From the NCBI RefSeq assembly GCF_000333955.1, contig NZ_CAPS01000012.1:96885-160884 (forward strand): DNA of 64,000 nucleotides. The letters are read 5' to 3'. Below the pieces are notes generated by a model that saw nothing but the letters and a program-made list of their open reading frames with translations, was not told the DNA's origin and made no database searches. A program made the position numbers and the translations under genes. Below, piece by piece: positions 43,157-53,240 of this stretch (position 1 is the stretch's first letter; the number at the start of each line of letters is the position of its first letter). This DNA comes from Rhodococcus sp. AW25M09 (GTDB lineage: Bacteria; Actinomycetota; Actinomycetes; Mycobacteriales; Mycobacteriaceae).

Positions 43157-44263
43157 TCACTCTTGCGCTGCCTGGGTGGACGACGACTCGGCGAAGACAA
43201 CCTGGTTGCCGCCCCGATGCTTGGCTTCGTACATCGCCAGGTCGGCTCGGCGTAGCAGTTGTGTCGTGACCGCAGCGCTGTCGACAACGGTACGCCGCTG
43301 ATCGGACGTGTAGCTGCCGTGCGCAACTCCGATGCTCACCGTCAGCGTAGCGGCGTCCTGTTCCGAGTGCGCCGAATTGCGATACAGCTCGGCCAATTCG
43401 GCGGCCTCGCACGCGGCCAACGTGGTCACCACAGCGAATTCCTCACCGCCGATGCGTGCGACGAGCACCCCTTCGGTCGTCAGCCGCTTAGCGACGAGCT
43501 GCAGTGCGGAGTCGCCTCGGTGATGGCCGAAGCGATCGTTGATGGATTTGAATCGGTCGACGTCGATGACCATCACCGACACATCTGTGGCATCGAGCAG
43601 AAATATCGGCAGTGCCTCGTCGAGTCCACGCCGGTTGCGGACCTGTGTGAGCGGATCGACGTTGGCGGCCTGCGCTTGAACCTGAAGCTTGAGCAGCAGG
43701 AACTGGAAGAACGTCGGACCCATGAATGTGATGGGAAGCAGAACCACCAGCTGCGCGATCGCCAGGCCGTGATCTGCATCCGGCGACAACAGGATGAGTA
43801 CGAAGAACAGCGCCACGATGAAGCCGGCCCACATCAGGTGCAAGCCCATCACGCGGGAGCTGTGAAACAGCTGCACATAGACACTGTTGGTCGCCAACAT
43901 CGCGCAGGCCAAGAAAACAACCTGCGGCGACCCGTAGGCCAGCAGGATGCACGCCGTGCCGACATCCGCATACGCAGCGAACATCAAGGACACCCGCTTC
44001 GAGGGCCACGGCACCTTCAGCCAGGCGATACCGACCAGGAGTGTCGACACGATCGCAACGACGAAAATCGCCCTGCCGACCGCCGACGTCGGAGGGGTTT
44101 CGGTGAGCAGTAGCAACGCGGCCGCGCCGAGCCCGTACGACATTGTGCTCAGTGCTGCCGCGAGACGATATGGCGTGAGCGCACCGTGTAGATCGAGGTA
44201 ACTGACCACCGATTCGTAGCTGTGCGGCTGGCGCCACCACGTGCGTAGGAATGTCGACTGCAT
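43157..44263 (-). CDS. Membrane-anchored diguanylate cyclase (GGDEF)
   Basis: About 368 residues: six membrane helices (about 25-195) as sensor, then a GGDEF domain with active-site GGEEF in ARIGGEEFAVV and the upstream NRRGLDEAL. The catalytic motif is intact, so it should make cyclic di-GMP from GTP. No RxxD inhibitory site is visible before the GGEEF. ATG 44263 has GGAGG four bases upstream. No EAL domain or other c-di-GMP gene is adjacent. Confidence 0.92.
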   Translation of the reverse strand: MQSTFLRTWWRQPHSYESVVSYLDLHGALTPYRLAAALSTMSYGLGAAALLLLTETPPTSAVGRAIFVVAIVSTLLVGIAWLKVPWPSKRVSLMFAAYADVGTACILLAYGSPQVVFLACAMLATNSVYVQLFHSSRVMGLHLMWAGFIVALFFVLILLSPDADHGLAIAQLVVLLPITFMGPTFFQFLLLKLQVQAQAANVDPLTQVRNRRGLDEALPIFLLDATDVSVMVIDVDRFKSINDRFGHHRGDSALQLVAKRLTTEGVLVARIGGEEFAVVTTLAACEAAELAELYRNSAHSEQDAATLTVSIGVAHGSYTSDQRRTVVDSAAVTTQLLRRADLAMYEAKHRGGNQVVFAESSSTQAAQE

Positions 44264-44361
44264 GTCACCTCCATCCGCGCGTGTCGACGGAGGATGGCGA
44301 CCGGTCATGGACGGCACCGTCGGCCGTCGGACCAGCCGCCGATAATGCTAACCGCCCATCG

Positions 44362-45936
44362 TCACCCGCGGATGTCTCTTCGCACGAATGCTGCCGAACC
44401 CGCAATGCCGATGGCGGCGGCGACCGCGACCAGCCAACCGATCGACGCCAGCGAGTCGGCGATGTCCAGTGACCACGGAACGTGTGTGAACGGGGAGATG
44501 TCGAGCAACGGCTGCGGCAGGCCCACCACCGCCCCGACCTGGCCGAGTGCCACGACGCCGCCGAGAATGGCCCAGAGAGCCGACGCGAACCGGGGGATCG
44601 CGCCGAACAGGGCTACACCGAGGGCCGTCACGACCCACACTGCGGGGAGTTGGCCCAGTGCGCCGCTCAGGACGGAGGGCAGTTCGGCTGCGATGTCGCC
44701 GGTGGCCAGCCCATAGCTGACTCCGACGCTCAGCCCCACGACGAGAAGCAACCACACCGGCCCGAGGACGGCGAACAACAGATGACCGGCCAACCATCGG
44801 ATGCGCGAGACACCGGTGGCCAACACGATCTCGGCCAGACCTGCTTCCTCTTCACTGTGCAGCCGCAGCAGGGCCGACACCGAGTAGGCCGCCACGATGA
44901 TGCCAACGATGCTCAGCACGGCGGCTATGAACGATTGTTCGAGGGTGTCGCCACCGAACTTCCCCAACGCGTCGCCGATGGTGGCGCTGCTGCCGAGTTG
45001 GTCACCGATCCCGTTCGCGGACGACCCGATGGCGATGCCGAACAGGGCGATCCCGACGGTCCACACCGCAGTGGTCCCGCGGGACAGTCGCCAGGCCAGG
45101 GCGACCGGCCCGGACAGAGACGGCACGGCCGCTACCGGGCCACGACGTTCGGCCCGCAGGCCGCTGCCGAGATCACGCCTGTTCGCGACCGCGAACGCCG
45201 CAGCACACAACGCTGCCGCAGTCACCGACGACAACAGGATCGGCCACCACCCCTCGTCGGCGAACGGCCGCACCTGAGCCGACCAACCGATCGGCGAGAA
45301 CCACGACATGGTTCCCGAACCGATGTCGCCGATCGCCCGAATCGCAAATGCTGCAGCCAACGCACCGAGGGCGTAACCACGAGCGACTCGAGCCCCGGAC
45401 GCCACCTGCGCCGCCAGCGCCGCGCAACCGACGAAGACTCCACCGACGACGGCGACCGACGCTCCGAACGCAATGCTCCCCGCGGCAGGCAGGCCGAACG
45501 CCCACAACGACAGAGTGGACAGCAATCCCGTCGTCGCCACCCCGCCGCCGGCCAGCAACATCGCCGCGGCCAACCCGGCGTAGCGGCCCACCGCCGTCGA
45601 CCCCATCAGTTCGGTTCGACCCGCATCCTCCTCCGCGCGAGTGTGCCGAACCACAGTGAGGATCGCTGCCAACGGCACGAGCGTGAGCACCAGCCCCGAG
45701 CGCCACGACACCAGAGCACCCAGGTCGCTGCCGAAGATCGGGCCGACGAGTGCCGCTTGCGCCGGCGCGGCCAGGGTGCCGAGATAGAACGCCTGTCGGT
45801 CTGCCGCCGTCGGATACAGGCCCTCGAAGCTGACCGCGTAGAGCAGCGGGAGTACCCCGAGCAGCACGATCCACAACGGTGCCACCACACGATCGCGACG
45901 CAGATACAACCGCAGCAACGCTCTCGTGCCCCTCAT
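44362..45936 (-). CDS. ABC-2 type exporter permease (two-half)
   Basis: A 524-residue membrane protein with about 12 helices in two similar halves, as in polyketide- and drug-export permeases (TipE/tetronasin type). ATG 45936 overlaps the ATPase stop (ATGA); the frame continues upstream but antisense to the ATPase gene. Together with the ATPase it forms an exporter under a TetR repressor. The exported compound is not known. Confidence 0.87.
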   Translation of the reverse strand: MRGTRALLRLYLRRDRVVAPLWIVLLGVLPLLYAVSFEGLYPTAADRQAFYLGTLAAPAQAALVGPIFGSDLGALVSWRSGLVLTLVPLAAILTVVRHTRAEEDAGRTELMGSTAVGRYAGLAAAMLLAGGGVATTGLLSTLSLWAFGLPAAGSIAFGASVAVVGGVFVGCAALAAQVASGARVARGYALGALAAAFAIRAIGDIGSGTMSWFSPIGWSAQVRPFADEGWWPILLSSVTAAALCAAAFAVANRRDLGSGLRAERRGPVAAVPSLSGPVALAWRLSRGTTAVWTVGIALFGIAIGSSANGIGDQLGSSATIGDALGKFGGDTLEQSFIAAVLSIVGIIVAAYSVSALLRLHSEEEAGLAEIVLATGVSRIRWLAGHLLFAVLGPVWLLLVVGLSVGVSYGLATGDIAAELPSVLSGALGQLPAVWVVTALGVALFGAIPRFASALWAILGGVVALGQVGAVVGLPQPLLDISPFTHVPWSLDIADSLASIGWLVAVAAAIGIAGSAAFVRRDIRG

Positions 45937-46811
45937 TTGTAGTACCCCAGGAACAGCTCCTCCAGAGTCGGAGCAGAACTGACCAGGCTCGTCACACCTG
46001 CATCGGCGATAACACGCATCGTCGCTGCAAGAGCGTGGTTCTCCACGGTGCAGGTGATGGTGGAGCCGTCCCTGCTCACTGCGCTGACGCCGGAGAGTGT
46101 TGCCAGATCGTCGGGCACTCGATCGACCTCGGCGGTGATCGTCGTCTGGGTGAGATGCCGCATCGATGCCAGCGTGCCGGTGTCGACCGTTCGCCCGTCT
46201 CGGACGATGGTCACCGAGCTGCACAGCGCATCGACCTCGGACAGGATGTGTGAGGACAACAGCACCGTCACTCCGCGTCGGGCAGCCTCTTTCACACAGT
46301 CGGCGAAGTGCTGTTCCATCAGCGGATCCAGGCCGGACGTGGGTTCGTCGAGAATCAGTAGTTCGACGTTCGAGGCCAGGGCCGAGATCAGTGCCACCTT
46401 CTGCCTATTGCCCTTGGAGTAGGTGCGGCTGCGCTTGCCGGGATCGAGCGAGAAGCGTTCGATCAAGTCGGCGCGCCGGGAGGTATCGATCCCGCCGCGC
46501 ATTCGGGCGAGCAGATCGATCACCTCACCGCCGGTCAGCGACGGCCAGAGCGTCACGTCGCCCGGGACGTAGGCCAGACGTCGATGCAACGCCACGGAGT
46601 CGGTCCACGGGTCGCAGCCGAGCAATCGCACTGCTCCGGCGCTCGCGCGAACCAGACCGAGCAGGATGCGGATCGTCGTGGATTTTCCTGCGCCGTTGGG
46701 GCCGAGGAACCCGTGCACCTCACCCGTGTCGACAGTCAGGTTCAGTCCGTCGAGCGCCCGGACCGAACCGAACGTCTTCACCAGCCCGTCGACTGCGATT
46801 GCGTCGGTCAT
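45933..46811 (-). CDS. ABC exporter ATP-binding protein
   Basis: A 292-residue ATPase: Walker [10 protein letters not shown], signature [11 protein letters not shown] (a variant LSGGQ), Walker [14 protein letters not shown], and H-loop LLSSHIL. The C-terminal part resembles drug-export subunits such as DrrA. It overlaps the TetR stop upstream and the permease start downstream by 4 bases each, so TetR-ATPase-permease is one operon. Probably confers resistance or exports a metabolite. Confidence 0.92.
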   Translation of the reverse strand: MTDAIAVDGLVKTFGSVRALDGLNLTVDTGEVHGFLGPNGAGKSTTIRILLGLVRASAGAVRLLGCDPWTDSVALHRRLAYVPGDVTLWPSLTGGEVIDLLARMRGGIDTSRRADLIERFSLDPGKRSRTYSKGNRQKVALISALASNVELLILDEPTSGLDPLMEQHFADCVKEAARRGVTVLLSSHILSEVDALCSSVTIVRDGRTVDTGTLASMRHLTQTTITAEVDRVPDDLATLSGVSAVSRDGSTITCTVENHALAATMRVIADAGVTSLVSSAPTLEELFLGYYK

Positions 46812-47422
46812 TGTTTCCCCTCCAGGTAGGCATCCATGGCTTGGGAATCGGTGAACAATCCATCTGTGTAGAGCTCGAGCGCCGGTAGCATGATCTCGGC
46901 ACCGAGCGCGGTCAACGCCTCGCGGAAGTCGACGTCGGGTCCGGCCATCGCCGCGTAGAGCAGCAGGCCACCCACGTTCTGTCGCGTCAGGAATCGGGCA
47001 CGCGCCGCGGGATCACGGCTGGGGGTGAAGCGGCCGTCGCGCACACCGTCCTCGAGGTAGTGGACAGCGTCGTCGACCATGTGCTCGAACAGCTCTCGCG
47101 CCAGTGCGCCGCCTGCGGAGAAGCTGCGGACGATGTAGGCAACGAGAGGCGCGTACTCGTCGATGCGAGCGAGCTGTTCCATCATCCCGGTGGGGCCGGC
47201 GGACGCAGTCTTCGATTCCCGGATCACCCGCAGGACATGCTCGTCGCACGCCGTGCGCAGGCCCTCCTTGGACCCGAAGTGGTGGTTGACGAGGCCGGGC
47301 GACACACCAGCAGCCGTGGCGATCGACCGGACCCCGGCGGTGAAGCCCTGCGCGCCGAAGACGTCGATCGCGGTGTCGCGGATTCGTGCCCTGGTAGTGA
47401 GATCCTCTGATGCTGTACGCAT
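46808..47422 (-). CDS. TetR-family repressor of ABC exporter
   Basis: A 204-residue TetR protein with helix-turn-helix in [26 protein letters not shown] and a C-terminal domain of the TetR_C exporter-regulator type. ATG 47422 is preferred; the frame extends 12 codons further through the operator region. First gene of the exporter operon, 54 bases from the divergent M13 peptidase gene. A near-palindrome 10 bases upstream is its probable operator. Confidence 0.9.
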   Translation of the reverse strand: MRTASEDLTTRARIRDTAIDVFGAQGFTAGVRSIATAAGVSPGLVNHHFGSKEGLRTACDEHVLRVIRESKTASAGPTGMMEQLARIDEYAPLVAYIVRSFSAGGALARELFEHMVDDAVHYLEDGVRDGRFTPSRDPAARARFLTRQNVGGLLLYAAMAGPDVDFREALTALGAEIMLPALELYTDGLFTDSQAMDAYLEGKQ

Positions 47423-47431
47423 GAACAACAC

Positions 47432-47449
47432 ATTAAACACCCGTTCAAT
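47432..47449. promoter_or_regulatory. TetR operator between exporter operon and M13 gene
   Basis: ATTAAACACCCGTTCAAT: 18-bp near-palindrome (arms ATTAAAC and GTTCAAT around ACCC), the ATTRAAC-GTTYAAT form common for TetR sites. It lies in the 54-base divergent gap and could therefore also affect the peptidase promoter. Confidence 0.55.
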
Positions 47450-47476
47450 CCAGCGCAAGAGTGTAAAGATGGACGC

Positions 47477-49435
47477 ATGACTTCAGTAGTGAACTCGGGC
47501 ATCGATCTCAGCTACCAGGACGAGAACACACGTGCGCAGGACGACCTCTTCGTGCATGTCAACGGCAAGTGGCTCGAGGACTACGCCATCCCGGCCGACC
47601 GCGCCGTCGACGGCGCGTTTCGGACGTTGTACGACCGCGCCGAGGTGGACGTGCAGACCATCATCGAAGAATCCGCCGCCTCGGATCCCCCCATGGGCAG
47701 CGACGCGCAGAAGATCGGCGATCTGTTCTCGAGCTTCATGGCCGCCGACCGCGCCGAGGAACTCGGCGTCACTCCGATTTCCGACGAACTCGACGCCATC
47801 TCCGGCGCAACGGATCTCGTCGGTCTCGCCGAAGTTCTCGGTTCCCTGCAACGCACAGGCGTGGGCGGCGGCATCGGCCAGTACGTCGACACCGATGCCA
47901 AGCAGTCCGACCGCTATCTGGTCCACTTCAGTCAATCCGGCATCGGCTTGCCGGACGAGTCCTACTACCGCCAGGACGAGTACGCCGAGATTCGATCGAG
48001 CTACATCGCGCACATCTCGAAGATGTTCGCGCTCAGCGGCATCGAATACGACGCGCAAACGGTGTTCGATCTCGAGCAGAAGATCGCGGCCGGCCATTGG
48101 GATGTCGTCGCCAGGCGCGATGCCGAGAAGAGCTACAACCTCGTCCGATTCGACACCCTGGTACAGAACGAGCCCGGATTCAACTGGGCGGCTTGGATTT
48201 CCGGTCTGGGCTCCAGCACCGAACAGTTCGCCGAGATCGTCGTGCGACAGCCACCGTTCCTCAGTACGTTCGTGTCACTGTGGAGCTCCGAGGACATCGA
48301 GGCCTGGAAAGCGTGGCTGGCCTGGCGCGTCGTACATTCGCGGGCACCGTTTCTCACCAGTGCGATCGTCGACGAGAACTTCGCGTTCTACGGCACGACT
48401 CTGACCGGCACCGAGGAGAACCGAGAGCGCTGGAAGCGCGGAGTCTCCCTGGTGCAGGACGTGCTCGGTGAAGCCGTCGGCAAGCTCTACGTCGAACGCC
48501 ACTTTCCGGCCGATTCCAAGGCCCGGATGCAGGTGCTCGTCGAGAACCTCACGGAGGCGTACCGCCGCAACATCTCCGAACTCGAGTGGATGAGCCCGGA
48601 GACCAGGCAGCGGGCTCTGGAAAAGCTGGAGAAGTTCACCCCCAAGATCGGCTACCCCGATCGCTGGCGTGACTACTCCGGCGTCGAGATCAGCGCCGAC
48701 GATCTGCTCGGCAACTACCGCCGGGGCTACACCGCGGACTACCAGCGCGACCTCGACAAGCTCGGTGGCCCGGTCGATCGTGACGAGTGGTTCATGACGC
48801 CTCAGACGGTCAATGCCTACTACAACCCGGGCATGAACGAAATCGTCTTTCCCGCAGCCATTCTGCAGCCACCGTTCTTCGATCCCGATGCAGACGACGC
48901 AGCCAACTACGGCGGCATCGGAGCAGTGATCGGCCACGAGATCGGCCACGGATTCGACGACCAGGGTGCCAAGTACGACGGTGACGGCAACATGGTGGAC
49001 TGGTGGACCGACAGCGACCGCGCCGAGTTCGGCAAGCGCACCACGGCCCTGATCGAGCAGTACAACGAGTTCGAGCCCGCTGCACTGCCCGGCCACAAGG
49101 TCAACGGCGAATTCACCATCGGCGAGAACATCGGCGATCTGGGCGGCCTGTCGATCGCGGTCACCGCCTACGAGATCTCACTCGAAGGCAAAGACGCACC
49201 GATGCTCGACGGCCTGACCGGATTGCAGCGGGTGTTCTTCGGCTGGTCACAGGTGTGGCGCACCAAGGCCAGAGACGCCGAGGCCATCCGTCGACTCGCG
49301 GTCGACCCGCACTCGCCGCCGGAGTTCCGCTGCAACGGCGTCGTGCGCAATCTGGACAGTTTTCACCAAGCCTTCGACGTAGAGCCCGGGGATGCGCTGT
49401 ACTTGGAGCCGGGCAAACGCGTCAGGATCTGGTAG
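47477..49435 (+). CDS. M13 family metallopeptidase (PepO/Zmp1-like)
   Basis: A 652-residue neprilysin-type zinc endopeptidase. Zinc site HEIGH at residues 487-491 (VIGHEIGHGFDDQG), second-shell GENIGDLGG, and the substrate-binding NAYYNPGMNEIVFPA. The C-terminal end CRVRxx-like motif is not the usual CxxW. There is no signal peptide, so it is cytoplasmic or released without one, as for mycobacterial Zmp1 (a virulence-related homologue). ATG 47477 is the first start after the divergent promoter. A palindromic element follows the stop by three bases. Confidence 0.92.
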   Translation: MTSVVNSGIDLSYQDENTRAQDDLFVHVNGKWLEDYAIPADRAVDGAFRTLYDRAEVDVQTIIEESAASDPPMGSDAQKIGDLFSSFMAADRAEELGVTPISDELDAISGATDLVGLAEVLGSLQRTGVGGGIGQYVDTDAKQSDRYLVHFSQSGIGLPDESYYRQDEYAEIRSSYIAHISKMFALSGIEYDAQTVFDLEQKIAAGHWDVVARRDAEKSYNLVRFDTLVQNEPGFNWAAWISGLGSSTEQFAEIVVRQPPFLSTFVSLWSSEDIEAWKAWLAWRVVHSRAPFLTSAIVDENFAFYGTTLTGTEENRERWKRGVSLVQDVLGEAVGKLYVERHFPADSKARMQVLVENLTEAYRRNISELEWMSPETRQRALEKLEKFTPKIGYPDRWRDYSGVEISADDLLGNYRRGYTADYQRDLDKLGGPVDRDEWFMTPQTVNAYYNPGMNEIVFPAAILQPPFFDPDADDAANYGGIGAVIGHEIGHGFDDQGAKYDGDGNMVDWWTDSDRAEFGKRTTALIEQYNEFEPAALPGHKVNGEFTIGENIGDLGGLSIAVTAYEISLEGKDAPMLDGLTGLQRVFFGWSQVWRTKARDAEAIRRLAVDPHSPPEFRCNGVVRNLDSFHQAFDVEPGDALYLEPGKRVRIW

Positions 49436-49438
49436 CAC

Positions 49439-49481
49439 CATGTGAGTGGAACTTCGTAGCCTGCTACGAAGTTCCACTCAC
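49439..49481. repeat. Intergenic palindromic element, family B copy 2
   Basis: The cleanest family B copy: arms GTGAGTGGAACTTCGTAGC (49442-49460) and its exact reverse complement (49463-49481) around CT, preceded by CATGT. It starts three bases after the M13 stop codon. Strong hairpin with no downstream T-run; related to the elements at 24208 and 55598. Confidence 0.85.
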
Positions 49482-49600
49482 CTCGTGAAGGCAAAGGGGA
49501 GGGGTATTTCGGATGAGGGAATTCGTACGATGGCTCAAGGCGCACGGGTCGGATTCGGATTCGCGCCAAGCGTGCTGCGGCAGCCGGTGATCCGCAGGCC

Positions 49601-50824
49601 ATGCTGGTTGCCGACCCGGCAACGCGGGCGAATCCGACGACCGTCTACGAGAAGCTCCGCCGCACAGCGCCTCCCGTGAAGACCCGGATCTCGAACATCA
49701 CCGTGCACCACCGGGTGGCCTTCGATCTGCTGCGCTCCGACGACTTCCGCACCACCCAGCTCGGGGGCACGTTGCCCGCGCCCCTGCAGTGGATCGAACG
49801 ACACACCAGATCCGGCGCTCTGCATCCGATTCTCCCGCCGTCCCTGTTGTCGGTCGAGCCACCGGATCACACGAGGTACCGCAAGTTGGTGTCCTCGGTC
49901 TTCACCGCCCGTGCCGTGGCGCAGATGCGCGATCAGGTGCAGGAGACCGCCGACGCTCTGCTCGACGAACTGTCCGACGGCTCTCCGGTTGTCGACATCG
50001 TCGATCGGTACTGCGCACGCCTGCCGGTCGCGGTGATCGGGCGCATCCTCGGCGTTCCGGAGAAAGACAATCAGCAGGTTCTCGAGTTCGGCGAGATGGC
50101 CGCGCCCAGTCTCGACATCGGCCTGTCGTGGAGTCAGTTCAAGCAGGTCGAGCGCGGCCTGGTCGGGTTCGATGCCTGGCTCGCGCAGCACATCGCCGAG
50201 CTGCGCCGCAATCCTGGTGACGACCTGATGAGCCAGCTGATCGCCGCCAAGGACGAGGGCATCGGACTCAACGACGAGGAGCTCAGGGCCACTGCAGGTT
50301 TGGTGTTGGCAGCGGGATTCGAGACGACCGTCAATCTGCTCGGCAGCGGAATCCGGCTGTTGCTCGACCACCCCGAGCAGCTCGCTGTACTGCAGCACGA
50401 TCCGTCGCACTGGACCACGGCCGTCGACGAAATGCTCCGAATGGAATCTCCGGTGCAGCTGACCGCGCGGGCCGCCCGACACGACGTCGTGGTGGAGGGC
50501 GTGCCGATCAGCGAGGGATCGCTGGTAATACTCGTGCTCGCCGGTGCCAATCGCGACCCGTTGGTGTTCGAGGATCCGAATCGTTTCGACGTCACCCGCG
50601 CCAACGCCGGCAAACACCTGTCGTTCTCGGGTGGACGCCACTACTGCCTCGGCGCAGCGCTCGCCAAGGCCGAATCGGAAGTGGGCCTCAAAGCGCTGTT
50701 CGACAGGTTCCCGAACCTGCAGTCGGCAGGCGAGGGAACTCGGCGCAACACCCGAGTCCTACACGGATGGGCCACACTCCCGATCGATCTCGGTCAGCCC
50801 GCTACGACAACCGCAGACCGGTAG
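49601..50824 (+). CDS. Cytochrome P450
   Basis: A bacterial class I P450 of at least 407 residues: I-helix AGFETTVNLLG, ExxR in EMLR, and haem-ligand loop FSGGRHYCLGAALAKAE with the cysteine thiolate. The first homologous residues (RAAAAGDPQA) lie upstream of the ATG at 49601 in the same frame, where no start codon exists. An ATG at 49530 with GAGGGA nine bases upstream is in another frame and encodes MAQGARVGFGFA, which looks like a normal P450 start. A 1-base frameshift near 49565, or a sequencing error, may separate the two. No ferredoxin or reductase is adjacent. Its end overlaps the convergent ugpC by 23 bases. Confidence 0.88.
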   Translation: MLVADPATRANPTTVYEKLRRTAPPVKTRISNITVHHRVAFDLLRSDDFRTTQLGGTLPAPLQWIERHTRSGALHPILPPSLLSVEPPDHTRYRKLVSSVFTARAVAQMRDQVQETADALLDELSDGSPVVDIVDRYCARLPVAVIGRILGVPEKDNQQVLEFGEMAAPSLDIGLSWSQFKQVERGLVGFDAWLAQHIAELRRNPGDDLMSQLIAAKDEGIGLNDEELRATAGLVLAAGFETTVNLLGSGIRLLLDHPEQLAVLQHDPSHWTTAVDEMLRMESPVQLTARAARHDVVVEGVPISEGSLVILVLAGANRDPLVFEDPNRFDVTRANAGKHLSFSGGRHYCLGAALAKAESEVGLKALFDRFPNLQSAGEGTRRNTRVLHGWATLPIDLGQPATTTADR

Positions 50825-51887
50825 CGGAGTCGAAGAAGAACAGCTCATCCAGCTTGGGTACCAGTCGAACGGTTTCGGCCAGGGCGATCGACAGCTTCCG
50901 ATCGACGCGAACCGAGATTCGCCCGGAGGTCGTCGTCCATCCATCGTCGGAGCGGGGCGCGGAGGCATAGACGAACGACTCCGCGCCCAGTTCCTCGATC
51001 AACTCGACGGTCAGTTGCAGCCCGGTGCCACTGCCCTCACCGACCAGATCCCAGGATTCCGGACGAATTCCGACGACCACGCGCTCGCGCGCGGACGACG
51101 GCACCGGAATACGCAGTTCGCCGAGTACGGCAGCACCGTCTCGCACGGGGGCGTCGACGAGATTCATTCCGGGTGACCCGATGAATCCCGCGACGAACGT
51201 GTTGACGGGATTGTCGTACAACTCCCGCGGGGAGGCGATCTGCTGCAACTTGCCGTCGAGTAGCACCGCGACGCGGTCGCCCATCGTCATTGCCTCGACC
51301 TGATCGTGGGTGACGTAGACCGTGGTCGTGCCCAATCGCCTTTGCAGACCGGCAATCTGGGCCCTGGTGGACACTCGCAGCTTGGCGTCGAGATTGGACA
51401 GCGGCTCGTCCATGCAGAACACCTTGGGCTGACGCACGATGGCGCGGCCCATGGCCACCCGCTGACGCTGCCCGCCGGAGAGCTTGCCGGGCTTGCGGCC
51501 GAGCAGCGACTCGAGTTCGAGCATCTTCGCTGCGTCGAGTACTCGGGCTGCGGTGTCGGACTTGCTCATTCCGGCGTTGCGCAGCGCGAAACCCATGTTG
51601 TCGCCGACGGTCATGTTGGGATACAGCGCGTAGTTCTGAAACACCATCGCGACGTCCCTGGCCCGCGGCGCCAACGAGGTGACGTCCACACCGTCGATTG
51701 CGATGTGGCCGCTTTCCACAGATTCGAGACCGGCGAGCATCCGCAGACTCGTCGACTTGCCGCAGCCCGAAGGACCGACGAGGACGATGAATTCACCGTC
51801 CGCGATATCGAGTTCGAGAGTATCGACAGCGAGCGATTCGGCTCCCGGGTACCGGTGCGAGACACCGGCGTAGTGAACGGCGGCCAT
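50802..51887 (-). CDS. ugpC: UgpC-type ABC importer ATPase
   Basis: A 361-residue MalK/UgpC ATPase: Walker A GPSGCGKST, Q-loop FQNYALYP, signature LSGGQRQR, Walker B MDEPLSNLD, H-loop VTHDQVEAM, then the C-terminal TOBE regulatory domain (VVGIRPESWDL). Energises import by UgpA/UgpE. ATG 51887 shares a base with the ugpB TAA (TAATG). Last gene of the operon ugpA-ugpE-ugpB-ugpC, the same order as in mycobacteria. Confidence 0.93.
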   Translation of the reverse strand: MAAVHYAGVSHRYPGAESLAVDTLELDIADGEFIVLVGPSGCGKSTSLRMLAGLESVESGHIAIDGVDVTSLAPRARDVAMVFQNYALYPNMTVGDNMGFALRNAGMSKSDTAARVLDAAKMLELESLLGRKPGKLSGGQRQRVAMGRAIVRQPKVFCMDEPLSNLDAKLRVSTRAQIAGLQRRLGTTTVYVTHDQVEAMTMGDRVAVLLDGKLQQIASPRELYDNPVNTFVAGFIGSPGMNLVDAPVRDGAAVLGELRIPVPSSARERVVVGIRPESWDLVGEGSGTGLQLTVELIEELGAESFVYASAPRSDDGWTTTSGRISVRVDRKLSIALAETVRLVPKLDELFFFDSATGLRLS

Positions 51888-53212
51888 TACTTCGGCAGCT
51901 TCGGGGTGATCTGGCGGTCGATGATCTGCTGCAGCTGATCCGAGACGGACGCGAAGGTGGTGGCGACGTCGGCGTTCTGCAGAGCGATCTGCTCGAGTCC
52001 GCTGCCGATGATCTTGTCACCGCCGGGGACGAACACGCGGGCGTAGTCCTGCGAGCGGGTCTTCGCCAGCTGGTCGACGGCTGTCTTCGCGTTCGGGTTG
52101 GCCTCGAGGAACGCGATCTCCGACGGGTCCTGCTGCGCCGACTTGCGGACCGGCATGTATCCGGTGTTCTGCGAGAAGTAGGCGGTGTTGGCACCGTTGG
52201 TGATGAAGTCGATGAATTTGAGCGCGTTGATCTTTCGCTCGTCCGAGATCTTCGCAGGGATGGCCAGACCGGCCCCACCGGTGGGGCAGCCGGGTGCGCC
52301 ACCGGAGGCCGGCAGGAAGGCAGTTCCGAACTCGAACCCGGCACCCTTGGTGATGGTCGAGAGGTCTCCGGTGGAGGCGATCGTGGAGGCCAGGATGCCG
52401 GCGGCGAAATCGTTGGCGATGTCGTTGGAGACTGCGGCGTACTTCTTGGTGTAGATCATGTCTTGCAGGAACTTTCCTGCCGCAATGGTATTGGGATCGT
52501 CGAACTTCAGCGCGAACTGATCCGAGTACGATCCGCCGAAGGTCCAGATCGGGCCCTCGAACGTCCACCCCAGATAGTCGACGGCGTTGCCCCAGCCGTG
52601 GGCGAGCTTGCCGTCGCCGACGACGGCCTGGATGCGCGGGCCCCACTCGTCGAATTCTTGCCAGGTGGCCGGTCCGCGATCGGGGAGTCCGGCAGCCGAC
52701 CAGACGGCCTTGTTGTAGTAGAACAACGGCGTCGAGCGCGAGTACGGCAACGCCCAGTGGCTGCCGTTCCAGTTGTAGTCGGCCAGCAGCGAATCCACGT
52801 AATCGGACTGGTCGACCCCGGCTGCGGAGAAGTGCTTGTCGAGCGGCTCGATGGCACCGGTCAGAGCGTAGTTGAACCACCAGACATCCGAGAGCACGAC
52901 GACGTCGGGCACGTTGTTACCGGACAGTGCCGCGTTGAACTTCTGCGACACCTCCTCGTAGTTCTTACCTGCATCGATGAGATTGACCGTCAGGCCCGGG
53001 TTCTCGGCCTGGAAGCGGGAGATCAGCTCCTTCTCGAAGTCCTGGGACTTGCCCGGGTGGTTCGACCAGAAGTTGATGGTGCTCGCATCGCCTTCGACGC
53101 TGTCACCCCCGGAGGAGCCCGAGCCGGGCCCGCTGCAGGCGGCCAGGGCCGCAGCGGCTGCCGCTGCACCGGTGAGCGTGAGGAAGCCACGTCGATTGAT
53201 GATGTGTGCCAT
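51887..53212 (-). CDS. ugpB: Glycerophosphodiester-binding lipoprotein UgpB
   Basis: A 441-residue solute-binding protein. The N-terminus has a twin-arginine-like NRRGFLTL motif followed by a lipobox LAAC (cysteine at residue 26), suggesting Tat export and lipidation. The mature protein is very like mycobacterial UgpB (LIDAGKNYEEVSQKFNAAL, YSRSTPLFYYNKA, CPTGGAGLAIPAK), which prefers glycerophosphocholine over glycerol 3-phosphate. ATG 53212 has AGGAG upstream. With permeases and ATPase it recovers glycerophosphodiesters from lipid turnover or hosts. Confidence 0.93.
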   Translation of the reverse strand: MAHIINRRGFLTLTGAAAAAAALAACSGPGSGSSGGDSVEGDASTINFWSNHPGKSQDFEKELISRFQAENPGLTVNLIDAGKNYEEVSQKFNAALSGNNVPDVVVLSDVWWFNYALTGAIEPLDKHFSAAGVDQSDYVDSLLADYNWNGSHWALPYSRSTPLFYYNKAVWSAAGLPDRGPATWQEFDEWGPRIQAVVGDGKLAHGWGNAVDYLGWTFEGPIWTFGGSYSDQFALKFDDPNTIAAGKFLQDMIYTKKYAAVSNDIANDFAAGILASTIASTGDLSTITKGAGFEFGTAFLPASGGAPGCPTGGAGLAIPAKISDERKINALKFIDFITNGANTAYFSQNTGYMPVRKSAQQDPSEIAFLEANPNAKTAVDQLAKTRSQDYARVFVPGGDKIIGSGLEQIALQNADVATTFASVSDQLQQIIDRQITPKLPK

Positions 53213-53240
53213 GGTGTTCGACTCCTGATAGTGAGGTGAA

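Noticed and set aside
44482..45942. Long open frame opposite the ABC exporter permease
   Set aside because: Antisense shadow of a GC-rich membrane gene; no recognisable domain.
45937..46224. Upstream extension of the ABC permease frame
   Set aside because: It lies antisense-equivalent in another frame of the ATPase gene; ATG 45936 has the normal ATGA coupling.
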